Origin: Candidatus Zixiibacteriota bacterium
GTDB taxonomy: Bacteria; Zixibacteria; MSB-5A5; GN15; FEB-12
NCBI GenBank assembly: GCA_022571845.1
Contig: JACZXB010000005.1
Location: forward strand, 19,888-83,887
Reading direction: 5' to 3'
DNA: 64,000 nucleotides
This document shows positions 37,755-46,810 of the stretch, piece by piece. Numbering within the stretch: the stretch's first letter is position 1; the number at the start of each line of letters is the position of its first letter. The notes below the pieces were generated by a model. The model was not told the DNA's origin, made no database searches, and saw only the letters and a program-made list of their open reading frames with translations. The position numbers were made by a program, and so were the translations under genes.

Positions 37755-39152
37755 TTATTTTTTAAACGGCTTATGAAGTCCCTGTTCTCTTTCCGTCATA
37801 TATTTTTTAGAAATTTTAACGACTACTCCCGAAAGAGCAATCAGCCCGATCAGGTTGGGTATGGCCATCAGTCCGTTGGCGGTATCTGCAAAGGCCCAGA
37901 CTGCCTGCAAATCAAAGCGGGCGCCTAAGAGAGTGAACAGAATATAGACCCACTTGTAAGGAAGTTTAGCCGCCGTTCCGCCTATATATTCAATTCCTTT
38001 TTCTCCATAATAAGACCAGGCTATTACCGTAGAAAACGCAAAAAGCATTATACCCACTACTACCATCCAGCGTCCGTAAATCGGCAAGCCCTGATCGAAA
38101 GCGTTCATTGTCAGAACAGCGCCGGTATCTCCGCTTGACCAAATACCAGTAGAAATAATCACCAGTGCAGTCATAGTACAAATCACGATTGTATCTATGA
38201 ACGGTCCCAGCATGGCCACTAAACCTTCGCGTACCGGTTCGTCAACTTTGGCAGCCGAATGCGCCATGGCTGCAGAACCCTGCCCGGCTTCGTTAGAAAA
38301 CATACCGCGCCTGAGTCCCCAGGTAAATGTCATCCAGACGGTAGCGCCTCCGGCCGCGCCGCCTACTACCGCAGTCGGGTTAAAAGCGTGATAGAATATC
38401 AAATTGAAAGCCGGTATGACTTGCTCAAAGTTGATCACCAGAATAATAAGAGCGCTGACTACATATACCACAGACATGACCGGTACCAGATAGGAGGCGA
38501 CCTTGCCGATTCGCTTTATACCTCCGATAATAACCATGCCCACCAGCCCGGCAGTTACAAAACCTATAATCCAGCGTACGGTGGTTTCGTTAGCGGGAGA
38601 AACTTCAAAGGCGTCAATGATCGAGTGTGCCATAGTGTTTGACTGCACCATATTGCCGGCGCCAAAGGCAGCTATGGCAGTACAGATGCCAAACATCCAG
38701 GCCAAAGGCTTAAAGTATTTAGGCATGCCATGTTCAATAAAGTACATCGGGCCGCCGCGGACGTTGCCGTCGGGGTCGATTCTGCGATACTTTACCGCCA
38801 GCGTGCACTCGGCATATTTGAGCGCCATGCCAAAGAAAGCAGTGACCCACATCCAGAAAATTGCACCCGGACCTCCCCAATAAATAGCAATCGCCACACC
38901 TGCTATATTTCCGATGCCTATGGTAGCCGAAAGCGCTGCAGATAATGCCTGAAAATGTGTAAGCTGGCCTTTGTGCGAGGGGTCGTCATATTTTCCGGTG
39001 GCGATGCCAATGCCGTGGGCGAAGCCGCGAACCTGAATCAATACTGTTCTGACCGTAAGTATCAGTCCGGCCGAAAGCAGGATCAAAGCCATGGGCGGGC
39101 CCCAGACAAAATCTGAGACTTCGGTTAAAAACGTATTGATAAGTTCTGCCAT
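37755..39152 (-). CDS. Sodium:alanine (AGCS) symporter
   Basis: A 465-residue Na+-coupled amino-acid carrier of the alanine/glycine:cation symporter family. Visible are FVWGPPMALILLSAGLILTV, HFQALSAALSATIGIGNIAG, GMALKYAECTLAVKYR, GGPMYFIEHGMPKYFKP, and the motif RRGMFSNEAGQGSAAMAHSAA that carries the Na+ site. An in-frame Met farther upstream (39236) would add 28 residues of non-membrane sequence, so the start at 39152 is preferred because MAELINTFLTEV is family-like. Confidence 0.93.
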   Translation of the reverse strand: MAELINTFLTEVSDFVWGPPMALILLSAGLILTVRTVLIQVRGFAHGIGIATGKYDDPSHKGQLTHFQALSAALSATIGIGNIAGVAIAIYWGGPGAIFWMWVTAFFGMALKYAECTLAVKYRRIDPDGNVRGGPMYFIEHGMPKYFKPLAWMFGICTAIAAFGAGNMVQSNTMAHSIIDAFEVSPANETTVRWIIGFVTAGLVGMVIIGGIKRIGKVASYLVPVMSVVYVVSALIILVINFEQVIPAFNLIFYHAFNPTAVVGGAAGGATVWMTFTWGLRRGMFSNEAGQGSAAMAHSAAKVDEPVREGLVAMLGPFIDTIVICTMTALVIISTGIWSSGDTGAVLTMNAFDQGLPIYGRWMVVVGIMLFAFSTVIAWSYYGEKGIEYIGGTAAKLPYKWVYILFTLLGARFDLQAVWAFADTANGLMAIPNLIGLIALSGVVVKISKKYMTEREQGLHKPFKK

Positions 39153-39362
39153 GGTTGGTCGTAGATAACATATCTCGAATACTTGAGCAAGTGAAAAAAA
39201 TCGTAATTCTTGCGCCAGGATTTGCAGCTGGCGCATATATCAATTGACCGATTGACAAGAAGTATTATGTTAAAAGTAATTGCGGCGGAATCTTGTGGCT
39301 TGTTTTCGGCGCTAACTAGCAATACTCATACATAGACCTGCCACCCAAAAAGGAGCAACTCA

Positions 39363-41627
39363 ATGGGTAATCGTTATTGCATGTTTGTTCTTGTATTTGT
39401 GCTTTTTCTTTGCGCTCAGACTTTCGCTACTTCCAGTTTAGAGCCACCGACTAATATAAGAATCACCAATATACCACAGCTCAATAACGAAGAGCAGGTA
39501 TGGATCTGTCCCACCGACAGCAACATCATAATAGCCAACTGGCGGGATTTTAGACACGGCTACAGACAAGTTGGAATAGGACGTTCGACCGATGGCGGTC
39601 AGACCTGGACCGATTCACTTATCAGTATTGGCATGCAGATATTTTTTGGAGACTCAAAACAGTCCGACCCTACCATGACTGTTGACAGGCTCGGCAATTT
39701 CTATATGTCGGTACTTGACTGGGACGCCTTTGGATTCACCGGTGGTTCCTATATCGCTTTTTATAAATCGACAGATAAAGGCGTTTCGTGGACCGGACCG
39801 GTGCCTCATCTATCTGTAATCAATACAAGTGTTTTTGAAGACAAGCAGTTTATAACAACTGACCGCACAAACGGAGTGCATGATGGTAATTTGTACTGTG
39901 CCTGGGCAAGATTTAATGCCGCCACCGGCAGCGGACCAAATCGAATGGCCTTTGTTCGTTCAATAGACGGCGGAGCCTCATTTGAGGACACGATAATAGT
40001 CGCTCCCCCGCAGACTTCGACCGGCTGCGGAGAATCCGGCATAAGCGCCGGACAGTTTCCGATACCGGTAGTTACGTCAAACGGAGATGTGCATGTTTTG
40101 TGGGCAGGCTGGGTGCTTGACTCTGGAGTTATCTGCACCGGATTTCAGGCCATCAAACATGTTGTCTCGACCGATGGAGGACAAACATTTAGTGCAGAAA
40201 ATATTGTCAGCCCTGTATTCGGCTGGATGATAGCGAGCAATGGCACCAACACCTACCCGCAACCTGCCACGGATGCCGATATTACAGGAGGTCCTTTCGA
40301 CGGCTTTATGTATACAGCCTTTACCAATATCGGTTCGGAAGATAATTTTCGAAGCGATGTTGATTTTGTACTCACAACAGATAACGGCGATACCTGGACT
40401 GAGAGAGTTCAGATCAACGATGATGCCAACTCAGACCTGAATGAATCTTATCATCCCTGGCTGATTGTTAACGAAGAGGGAGTGATTATTGTAATCTTCT
40501 ATGACACCCGCTTTGACGCACCTAACTATTTTCTCTTCGATCTTATGGCTGCCTATTCTTTTGACGGAGGCCAGACTTTTACCAGCAATCATCGTATTTC
40601 ATCTGTTTCATCGAGCACTGCTGATTTAAAGAACTTAGCCGCCTTTGATCCAACTGAAATTAACAAGCCCGAGAGTAACACACCGATATTATCATCGTCT
40701 CGTGCCGGGCTAATCGGCGAATATATAGGCGTGACGGCATTTCATGATAAAATAAACGCAGTCTGGACAGATTCACGAGACGGCAACTCCGAAGTTTACA
40801 CTGCTAACTGGTATCTGCCTATTTTAGAACCAAGGCTCCAAAGTCCTGGCGACGGCATTTTTACAAATACTAACCCAACTTTCAGCTGGGCCACAGCCTG
40901 GAAAAGCGACCAGGACAGATATCGTCTTGAAATTGCTGCTGATTCCAACTTTACATCTATACTCAGCACTTATTTACCTGATTCCAACTTCTTTTTGCCG
41001 ATTATAGATATTCCCGAGGGCGACTACTTTTGGCGGGTGAAGTCTTTGACAATCTCTGGAACCGACAGCTCTGAGTATTCCGAAACAAGAACTTTGACCA
41101 TCGATAGAACTGCGCCCGATGCAGTAACACTTTTGGCTCCTGCAAACAATTCAACCATTCTTGATTCAATTCCGGAATTTGACTGGAGCGATGTTACCGG
41201 AGGAGCGCCGGTTCTGTATGACTTGTATCTTTCAACAGACTCAAACTTTCCGGTAGGTGTCGGTACTACTCTGTATTCCGATTTGACTGAGTCAAACTTT
41301 GTGCCACTCGACCCGGTAGAGCCAAATGCAACGACTTACTGGAGAGTTGTCGCACGCGACTTGGCAGGTAATGGCTCGACATCAGAAACGTTTTCGTTTA
41401 CTTACGCTATCTTCTTCTGTGGTGACGCCAACAATGACGGTTCGGAAATTCCCAACATTCTCGATTTGACTTTCCTGGTAGACTTCATCTTCCGGGGAGG
41501 TCCGCCGCCGGATATCCCTGCCGCCGGCGATCTGGACGGCTCCGGCGGCAACCCGAACATACTTGATTTGACGGCAATGGTTGATTTCATATTCCGTGGC
41601 GCCCCCTTGCCGACCTGCGGCTTGTGA
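39363..41627 (+). CDS. Exported BNR-repeat protein with dockerin-like tail
   Basis: A 754-residue secreted protein with a signal peptide ending CAQTFATS. The body is a sialidase-type propeller with BNR/Asp-box motifs, S-x-D-x-G-x-T/S-W/F: STDGGQTW, STDKGVSW, SIDGGASF, STDGGQTF, TTDNGDTW and SFDGGQTF. No catalytic sialidase Arg triad is assigned, so sugar binding or hydrolysis is open. A fibronectin-like region follows (LLAPANNSTILDSIPEFDWS). The C-terminal pair GDANNDGSEIPNILDLTFLV and DLDGSGGNPNILDLTAMVD are dockerin-like. The start ATG 39363 has AAGGAG upstream; a terminator follows. Confidence 0.85.
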   Translation: MGNRYCMFVLVFVLFLCAQTFATSSLEPPTNIRITNIPQLNNEEQVWICPTDSNIIIANWRDFRHGYRQVGIGRSTDGGQTWTDSLISIGMQIFFGDSKQSDPTMTVDRLGNFYMSVLDWDAFGFTGGSYIAFYKSTDKGVSWTGPVPHLSVINTSVFEDKQFITTDRTNGVHDGNLYCAWARFNAATGSGPNRMAFVRSIDGGASFEDTIIVAPPQTSTGCGESGISAGQFPIPVVTSNGDVHVLWAGWVLDSGVICTGFQAIKHVVSTDGGQTFSAENIVSPVFGWMIASNGTNTYPQPATDADITGGPFDGFMYTAFTNIGSEDNFRSDVDFVLTTDNGDTWTERVQINDDANSDLNESYHPWLIVNEEGVIIVIFYDTRFDAPNYFLFDLMAAYSFDGGQTFTSNHRISSVSSSTADLKNLAAFDPTEINKPESNTPILSSSRAGLIGEYIGVTAFHDKINAVWTDSRDGNSEVYTANWYLPILEPRLQSPGDGIFTNTNPTFSWATAWKSDQDRYRLEIAADSNFTSILSTYLPDSNFFLPIIDIPEGDYFWRVKSLTISGTDSSEYSETRTLTIDRTAPDAVTLLAPANNSTILDSIPEFDWSDVTGGAPVLYDLYLSTDSNFPVGVGTTLYSDLTESNFVPLDPVEPNATTYWRVVARDLAGNGSTSETFSFTYAIFFCGDANNDGSEIPNILDLTFLVDFIFRGGPPPDIPAAGDLDGSGGNPNILDLTAMVDFIFRGAPLPTCGL

Positions 41628-41662
41628 TTTTTGCTTACTGCAAATACAAATTTTGATCACGA

Positions 41663-41691
41663 AAAAACCCCGGCATTGCGCCGGGGTTTTT
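41663..41691 (+). terminator. Terminator after the BNR gene
   Basis: AAAAACCCCGG (41663-41673) and CCGGGGTTTTT (41681-41691) form an 11-bp stem ending in T on both strands, so it can also serve the convergent gene at 41743. Confidence 0.88.
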
Positions 41692-41742
41692 ATTGATAAT
41701 TGTAAACGGCAGATTTGTTGTTCTGCTACAGCTATTTTCTTA

Positions 41743-42639
41743 CTAAGATTCTATATCAATCGTGTTTGTCTGAGTAGAGGTAAGTTCGTTATACATCTTC
41801 AAGAACTTGTCGTAGGCTGTGCCATTTCCGCTTGGTTCGGAAAGCTCGGGTAGTATCGAAGTTTCCTCAAGCGAAGCGATAAGAGCTTCCATTTCACTCT
41901 CGAAACTTGCTATTAGATTTGCAATAAATGCTTCACCGTCTATAACCGCTTCTTCTTCAGTCGCCGGTTCATCCACAGAAAATTCAGTTGTTGTCTGTTC
42001 ACCTTCGGGGGCAACAACAGCAGTAAACTCGATAACACCTTCGGGTTCGGTTGTCTCTGCGGTGGTCGTTTCTTCGCCAATACCCAGTGCACTATTTAAG
42101 GCTTCAATAAGAGCATCGAAATCCGACTTAAGTTTTGCAATTGCATCATCGGTTGTGGCTGATTCTACAGTTGCAGAAAGTGTTGCAGTTGTAGTCTCGC
42201 CGGAAATAAAGGCGTTCAGACTATCCGTTATACTTGCAATCGTTTCTTCATCAAGGCCGTCTGTGGTCAGAAAAGCTTCTACTTCGCTAGATATTGTACT
42301 GGTAATTTCAGTTATTTCGGCAGCTGTGACTTCGGCGAGACTGGCAGCTTCGAGTGCGGCTATTTCTTCCTGGAAGTTTATGCGAAGGCGTACATCCGAA
42401 ACGCCTCTAAAATGACCGCTGAGCAGATTCTTGATAACACCTTTTTGTCCGTCATCTTCTTCGTCACCTATCAAGACAACAGTTTCGGTTGCAGCAGCGT
42501 TTTCCGGTTCCTGGCTGGCTTCTTCGGTTTCTGCTACCGCAGCTTCGCCGTCGTCAGATGCGACAGTCGGTTCTTTTGGTTCGGTATTTAGAACTGTGTA
42601 ACTGCTTATTACTGTAGAGTCAATCGATGTAATACTCAT
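41743..42639 (-). CDS. Acidic, Thr/Ala/Glu-rich protein, unknown function
   Basis: A 298-residue protein without Cys, signal peptide or membrane segment, very acidic. Low-complexity stretches (ATTTAETTEPEGVIEF, EEASQEPENAAATETV) alternate with helical ones (AEVTAAEITEITSTISSEVE, LKSDFDALIEALNSALGIG). A short basic island, KNLLSGHFRGVSDVRLRIN, stands apart from the acidic rest and may be a structured core. The ATG at 42639 follows GGGGACCC on the minus strand; a longer upstream reading from 42747 is less likely. Not assigned to any family. Confidence 0.6.
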   Translation of the reverse strand: MSITSIDSTVISSYTVLNTEPKEPTVASDDGEAAVAETEEASQEPENAAATETVVLIGDEEDDGQKGVIKNLLSGHFRGVSDVRLRINFQEEIAALEAASLAEVTAAEITEITSTISSEVEAFLTTDGLDEETIASITDSLNAFISGETTTATLSATVESATTDDAIAKLKSDFDALIEALNSALGIGEETTTAETTEPEGVIEFTAVVAPEGEQTTTEFSVDEPATEEEAVIDGEAFIANLIASFESEMEALIASLEETSILPELSEPSGNGTAYDKFLKMYNELTSTQTNTIDIES

Positions 42640-42752
42640 TTGTAGGGTCCCCTGTTTATAAAATGAACAATCGTCTTCATTTTTTATCGACAATTCCTTG
42701 AGATTCTTTGATAAAAGCTTGCGATTAATTTGGAATATTTTTCCCACAAAAA

Positions 42753-42776
42753 AACCCCGGCTGTGACACCGGGGTT
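42753..42776 (-). terminator. Terminator after the Cys-containing exported protein gene
   Basis: AACCCCGG (42753-42760) with CCGGGGTT (42769-42776), and seven T on the minus strand. Confidence 0.85.
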
Positions 42777-42819
42777 CCTTTGTTTAGTCTTCTTGACTTA
42801 GCTGATTTGCTTAGTCGTT

Positions 42820-43305
42820 TTAACCTTCCTCGCTGTCGCCGTTGGCCGCTTCCATCTTGGCCAGTTCGTCTATGGTTTTCTGAGCAAAGACATGAATTTC
42901 CTCAACTATCTTTTTATCGGTTGAAGTCATTAGTGAAACTTTACCGGCCTTGGTCGAAAAATGCTCCTTGTTAACTCCAGCCTTAGCCAGTTCGCCATGT
43001 CTGGTGCAGAACCCGCAGAGATACATTTCTTCGCCGGCTTTCAGTTTTTCCACGGTCTCCATCATAGTTTTATGGGAGGCTTCATATTTCTCTTTGTAGC
43101 CGTCGGCAATAGTAGTCACAGTCATCATGCCGTTTTTAGTCAGGTAATGATCCCAGGTCATGTTTTCCATCAGACCTTCCTGCGCCATCATTCCTGTGCA
43201 CATTTCACATTTTTCCAGGTCAAACCAGGGTTTATCATCAGCGACAACAAATGCAGCAACTGCTATTACCATCGCCAAAAGCAACCCAATTCTCAATGCT
43301 TTCAT
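42820..43305 (-). CDS. Exported small protein with two CxxC-type motifs
   Basis: A 161-residue protein with a signal peptide (GLLLAMVIAVAAFVVA, cleavage near residue 22). The mature part has two Cys pairs, CEMC in LEKCEMCTGMMAQ and CGFC in MYLCGFCTRHGELA, plus many Met residues (MTWDHYLTKNGMMTVTT). This pattern fits metal (copper or zinc) binding or redox activity in the periplasm, but no family is recognised. Ends with a Lys/Glu-rich helix. Its own terminator lies downstream. Confidence 0.65.
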   Translation of the reverse strand: MKALRIGLLLAMVIAVAAFVVADDKPWFDLEKCEMCTGMMAQEGLMENMTWDHYLTKNGMMTVTTIADGYKEKYEASHKTMMETVEKLKAGEEMYLCGFCTRHGELAKAGVNKEHFSTKAGKVSLMTSTDKKIVEEIHVFAQKTIDELAKMEAANGDSEEG

Positions 43306-43440
43306 TTTCCTCTCCTTGTAATTGTTATTCTCAAAGATTCGTGAGTTGTTAAAAATCCATTCACTTTTTTTCTTGAGTACTTATAAATTTAGCTGAATTG
43401 AGCTCTACTATGCAAGCAAATTTTACTCGGCAGAAAAAAA

Positions 43441-43464
43441 GCCCGAATATTGTGGTATCCGGGC
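43441..43464 (-). terminator. rpsD terminator
   Basis: GCCCGAATA (43441-43449) pairs with TATCCGGGC (43456-43464), one wobble, followed by seven T on the minus strand. Confidence 0.8.
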
Positions 43465-43489
43465 CTTCGTAAACTATGTCAGAAAGCTG

Positions 43490-44122
43490 TTATAGGCGTC
43501 CGTAAAATTCGATAAAGAAGCGTTTTTCAAAGGGAAACGGGACATTATCCACACCCGGTTCTTCGTTTAAGAGTCCGACCGGATTTCCGCCTTCAATAAC
43601 TTTCCCCAGATAATCTGGCATATCCAGGCGGGGGTTGCTTCTGGCCTGCAGAAAGCTGCCGGAACTATAGCCTTTTTTAGTCAAACTGACGCGGTCCCCT
43701 TTTTTCAAAATATAAGAGGGAATATTAACTTTTTTGCCGTTTACCAAAACGTGTTTGTGAGAAACCAGTTGTCTGGCCGAGGGCATGCTGGGGGCGAAAC
43801 CAAGCCTGAAAACATTGTTGTCGAGTCTGCGCTCAAGCATACCGCAGAGCGTATCTACCCATTCGCGCTCACGGTATTTCTTTGATACTTTGATCCATTT
43901 ACGAAGCTGGCCTTCGCGAATGCCGTAGTGAAACATCAATTTCTGCTTTTCACGCAGGCGGATGCCATAATCTGAAACTTTTCGGCGCATTCTCTGGCCG
44001 TGCTGACCGGGACCGTAGTTGCGTTTCTCCAGCGCACCCGGTTTGCCCAATCCGGGCAATTCTACATTCAGCCGGCGCTGAATCTTAAACTTGGAACGGT
44101 TCCCCATTGTTGTCTTGGACAT
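43490..44122 (-). CDS. rpsD: 30S ribosomal protein S4, zinc-free type
   Basis: Binds 16S rRNA and nucleates assembly of the small subunit body. 210 residues from ATG 44122 (AAGGAG upstream), a family-typical length. The N-terminal zinc-ribbon cysteines of the usual form are absent: the start is MSKTTMGNRSKFKIQRRL. The core shows GKPGALEKRNYGPGQHGQRM, REKQKLMFHYGIREGQLRKW, the S4 RNA-binding domain LERRLDNNVFRLGFAPSMPS, ARQLVSHKHVLVNGKKVNIP and the C-terminal KRFFIEFYGRL. It stands alone, outside a ribosomal-protein operon, so it may be a paralogue. Confidence 0.95.
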   Translation of the reverse strand: MSKTTMGNRSKFKIQRRLNVELPGLGKPGALEKRNYGPGQHGQRMRRKVSDYGIRLREKQKLMFHYGIREGQLRKWIKVSKKYREREWVDTLCGMLERRLDNNVFRLGFAPSMPSARQLVSHKHVLVNGKKVNIPSYILKKGDRVSLTKKGYSSGSFLQARSNPRLDMPDYLGKVIEGGNPVGLLNEEPGVDNVPFPFEKRFFIEFYGRL

Positions 44123-44171
44123 ATTTCTCCTTAAATATCCGTATCTATAACTCAAAAACTACAGGTCGGCC

Positions 44172-44200
44172 ATTATAAGCTATTTTGTCAAAAATTGCAA
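44172..44200 (-). promoter_or_regulatory. rpsD promoter
   Basis: On the minus strand TTGCAA (44200-44195), a 17-base spacer and TATAAT (44177-44172). It ends 50 bases before the ATG. Confidence 0.7.
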
Positions 44201-44369
44201 GGGCTAAGCTATAGGAGCAGTCCATATTAAGTGAATTGTAAGACTAACACAATTAGCTCAAATTATAGCCGATTTACCAACTTTCGCTTGCTCTGGGGGT
44301 GTTCTTAGTTTATCCATTTTGGATAATAAAGAAGAATTATCAAGAAATATTATAGAATTGGAGCAAAAT

Positions 44370-45074
44370 ATGAGATTCCTCTCAAGTTTGGTCATAGCAG
44401 CTGCTTTTACGTTCGTCTTAGTTTCCTGCTCGTCTGACAGTAAAGACACCTCGAAGAAAGATTCCGGCCCAAATCAGACTCAGCCAACTGCCAAATCCGA
44501 CCCCTACAATAGCCAGCAAAAAAGCAGTGGCACTACTGAAATAACTATTACTGATTATCAAAGGTCAGGGATTGAATTTACTCTCGATGGCAAGCCGATG
44601 TCTATAGCGGGTATTTCGTTTACTCCGGCTTCGCAGTGGCAGGATTTTGGCCCTTCCGGAATGCGCGCCGCCAGCTACGCCTATGGTCCGCTGGAGCCGG
44701 ATACAAATGTCGCGAATTTAGCTGTTTTTCATTTTGGGAAAGGACAGGGCGGCACAATCGAAGCCAATATGGATCGCTGGATAAAACAATTCTCGTTGCC
44801 CGATGGCCGTGACCCCGCCACTGCCACGATCACATATAAGCGCACAGTCGCCGGCTATCCGGCGCACGTTATGACTCTCTTTGGAATCTATAACGAATCT
44901 GTCAGGCCGATGTCGCCGGAAAAAATAGCCAGAGAAAATTATCGATTGGTGGCGATTATTGTCGAAGCTCCCGGCGGGAATGTCTTTTTCAAACTGACCG
45001 GCCCCGACAAAACGGCCAAGATTATGATAGAAGCATTTATAGCTATGATAAATCAGGCGGAGAAGGCGGGGTAG
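44370..45074 (+). CDS. Lipoprotein of unknown function
   Basis: A 234-residue lipoprotein from ATG 44370 with GGAG seven bases upstream; an upstream in-frame Met at 44319 is less likely. The signal peptide AAAFTFVLVSC ends in the lipobox LVSC, then a linker of Lys/Ser/Gln residues. The mature part includes FTPASQWQDFGPSGMRAASY, GQGGTIEANMDRWIKQFSLP and AGYPAHVMTLFGIYNESVRP; the family is not recognised. Starts 200 bases upstream of the AT-rich gene, transcribed alike. Confidence 0.7.
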   Translation: MRFLSSLVIAAAFTFVLVSCSSDSKDTSKKDSGPNQTQPTAKSDPYNSQQKSSGTTEITITDYQRSGIEFTLDGKPMSIAGISFTPASQWQDFGPSGMRAASYAYGPLEPDTNVANLAVFHFGKGQGGTIEANMDRWIKQFSLPDGRDPATATITYKRTVAGYPAHVMTLFGIYNESVRPMSPEKIARENYRLVAIIVEAPGGNVFFKLTGPDKTAKIMIEAFIAMINQAEKAG

Positions 45075-45164
45075 TTTGGGCAATGGGGCAAGTGAGGACA
45101 CGCTTTGGCGGCCGCCCGCGAAAACAAGGTTATTATTTTCTAAGAGAACAGGTTGTTAGATCTT

Positions 45165-45770
45165 ATGAAGAAGCATATAAGTATCGTCAGTACGACACTT
45201 ATTAGTATATATTTGTTAGTCATATTTTGTTTTGGCATGTCCTGTTCAAAGTTCTATTACAATTACTATGGAATATGTCATAGGGGAAGTACTTGCGTAA
45301 ATGAGATCTTTCTAAATGATTTTGATACCGAACTTCCTTATCATAATTTTTCTGTAGACGTTATAATTGAGAACAAAGTGTTTGCTAGCGGGAAAAAAAT
45401 CAAAGATAGCTTATTCGATGTACACTTTTTTATACTGGCAAAAATTGACACTATGTCTAGTTCAAGGCCTGATTCTCAATTTTTTGAACATTTTGAAATA
45501 TCTAATGTTAGAATGACAATTCAATCTACTGGAGAAATAATAAGTATAGAACAGAAACCTGATGTATGGGATTTTAGCGTTGGTAAAAGGTCAAAATCAA
45601 TTAATTTTGGTGATCATATTATTCCTTCGTTGGCAGACACAATTCATATTGAGTTTGTTATTACAAATGACTATCTACCTGATAGAATTTATCGCAGAGA
45701 AAAAAGTATAACACTTTGGTTGGTTGAAGGATATGATACTGGTCCACCGCGTTGGTGGCCAAATCCGTGA
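45165..45770 (+). CDS. AT-rich predicted lipoprotein
   Basis: A 201-residue lipoprotein from ATG 45165. Hydrophobic segment YLLVIFCFGMSC ends in the lipobox, with Cys followed by SKFYYN. The mature part is beta-rich with LPYHNFSVDVIIENKVFASG and FGDHIIPSLADTIHIEFVIT. The DNA is visibly more AT-rich than its neighbours and its codons favour A and T in third positions, which suggests recent acquisition or relaxed selection. No family recognised. Followed by repeats. Confidence 0.65.
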   Translation: MKKHISIVSTTLISIYLLVIFCFGMSCSKFYYNYYGICHRGSTCVNEIFLNDFDTELPYHNFSVDVIIENKVFASGKKIKDSLFDVHFFILAKIDTMSSSRPDSQFFEHFEISNVRMTIQSTGEIISIEQKPDVWDFSVGKRSKSINFGDHIIPSLADTIHIEFVITNDYLPDRIYRREKSITLWLVEGYDTGPPRWWPNP

Positions 45771-46219
45771 GCCCAAAACATGTGCTCTTACACAACAGAT
45801 CTGTGGCCGGGTGCCCCACCCCTTGGGGTGGGTTTCCGTTACGGTTCTATAGTTTATAGCCTCGATATTGAATACGATAATATCCAATCCTCCATATGAC
45901 AAATCTACATACTTTGCATGGGCTTACTAATCCCACCGCAAGCGGATAGGGCACCCGTGCAAGCTGTGGGCGACCGGCCTCCATCAATTATCGTAAGAAT
46001 TTTAGTGGTGAAACGGGGATTGAAGGGAATCTCCAAGTTGTTTCTTGCGATAAATGTGCAGATCCTTCGACTCCGCTCAGGATGACGCAAGGAGAACTAC
46101 TAAACGCAAAATTCGAGCTATCAAATTCCTCTTGTAACTGATTGTCAGGGTTGTTATTATAGCACGAAATGTCTGAGCGGTCAAAACTTTGACTCATAAT
46201 CGCCAGTAGAAAGTGCCAT
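45771..46219. repeat. Repeat-rich intergenic region
   Basis: No gene is evident in 449 bases. A hairpin CCCACCCC-TT-GGGGTGGG lies at 45815-45832. CCCACCGCAAGCGG (45932-45945) and GTGCAAGCTGTGGGCGACCG (45957-45976) belong to the family at 9518 and 19536. CGACTCCGCTCAGGATGACG (46067-46086) resembles the end of the GC-rich repeats. Confidence 0.65.
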
Positions 46220-46783
46220 TTGCAAGTATCTGATAGCCAACTAATTGCCGAAGCCATCCAGGGCAGTCAAAAGGCTTACGCCGTGCTGGAAGGCAGGTAC
46301 AAGACCGCAATTTTTCATATTGTTCTAAAAATCGTCAGAGACCAGGAAACCGCTCATGATTTGGTCCAGGAGACGTTTATGAAAGCATTTTCCGCATTGG
46401 CATCCTACCGCTCAGAATACCGCTTTTCGACCTGGCTCTATAAGATCGCGGCCAACAGCTCTATCGATTTCCTGCGCAAGAAGCGAATAAAGGCGCTATC
46501 ACTGGATAAAGAGATAGAGACCGGCAATGGCAAGGTAGAAATAGAGATTCCGGACTATACTTACCACCCCGAAAGGGATTTAGTCCGAAAACAGCAGCGA
46601 TTCTCTATCAATGAAGCGATTGACTCACTGCCAGATAAATATCGGGAAGTTATAGTCCATCGCCATCAGGAAGATAAATCATACGAGGAAATAGCCGATT
46701 TACTTTGTATACCGGTAGGTACGGTCAAGGCTCGAATTTTTAGAGCCAGGGAGTTACTGAAAAAAAAGCTCAGAGGGATATGA
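46220..46783 (+). CDS. ECF-type RNA polymerase sigma factor
   Basis: A 187-residue extracytoplasmic-function sigma factor. Region 2: AYAVLEGRYKTAIFHIVLKI, AHDLVQETFMKAFSALASYR and FSTWLYKIAANSSIDFLRKK. Region 4: FSINEAIDSLPDKYREVIVH, the helix-turn-helix SYEEIADLLCIPVGTVKARI and the end RARELLKKKLRG. The start is TTG at 46220; no ATG is better placed. No zinc-finger anti-sigma gene follows, in contrast to most ECF loci; the next genes encode envelope proteins that may be its targets. Confidence 0.92.
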   Translation: MQVSDSQLIAEAIQGSQKAYAVLEGRYKTAIFHIVLKIVRDQETAHDLVQETFMKAFSALASYRSEYRFSTWLYKIAANSSIDFLRKKRIKALSLDKEIETGNGKVEIEIPDYTYHPERDLVRKQQRFSINEAIDSLPDKYREVIVHRHQEDKSYEEIADLLCIPVGTVKARIFRARELLKKKLRGI

Positions 46784-46810
46784 GAGCATAGCTCTGATTA
46801 AAAAGAGAAA

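Noticed and set aside
37726..37756. Terminator between the symporter and the glycosyltransferase
   Set aside because: Only short imperfect stems with no adjacent T run on the minus strand.
39153..39236. Longer N-terminus for the AGCS symporter
   Set aside because: The additional 28 residues are not like the family; the ATG at 39152 opens the conserved start.
39240..39362. Glycine riboswitch upstream of the AGCS symporter
   Set aside because: No tandem aptamer core is present in the region.
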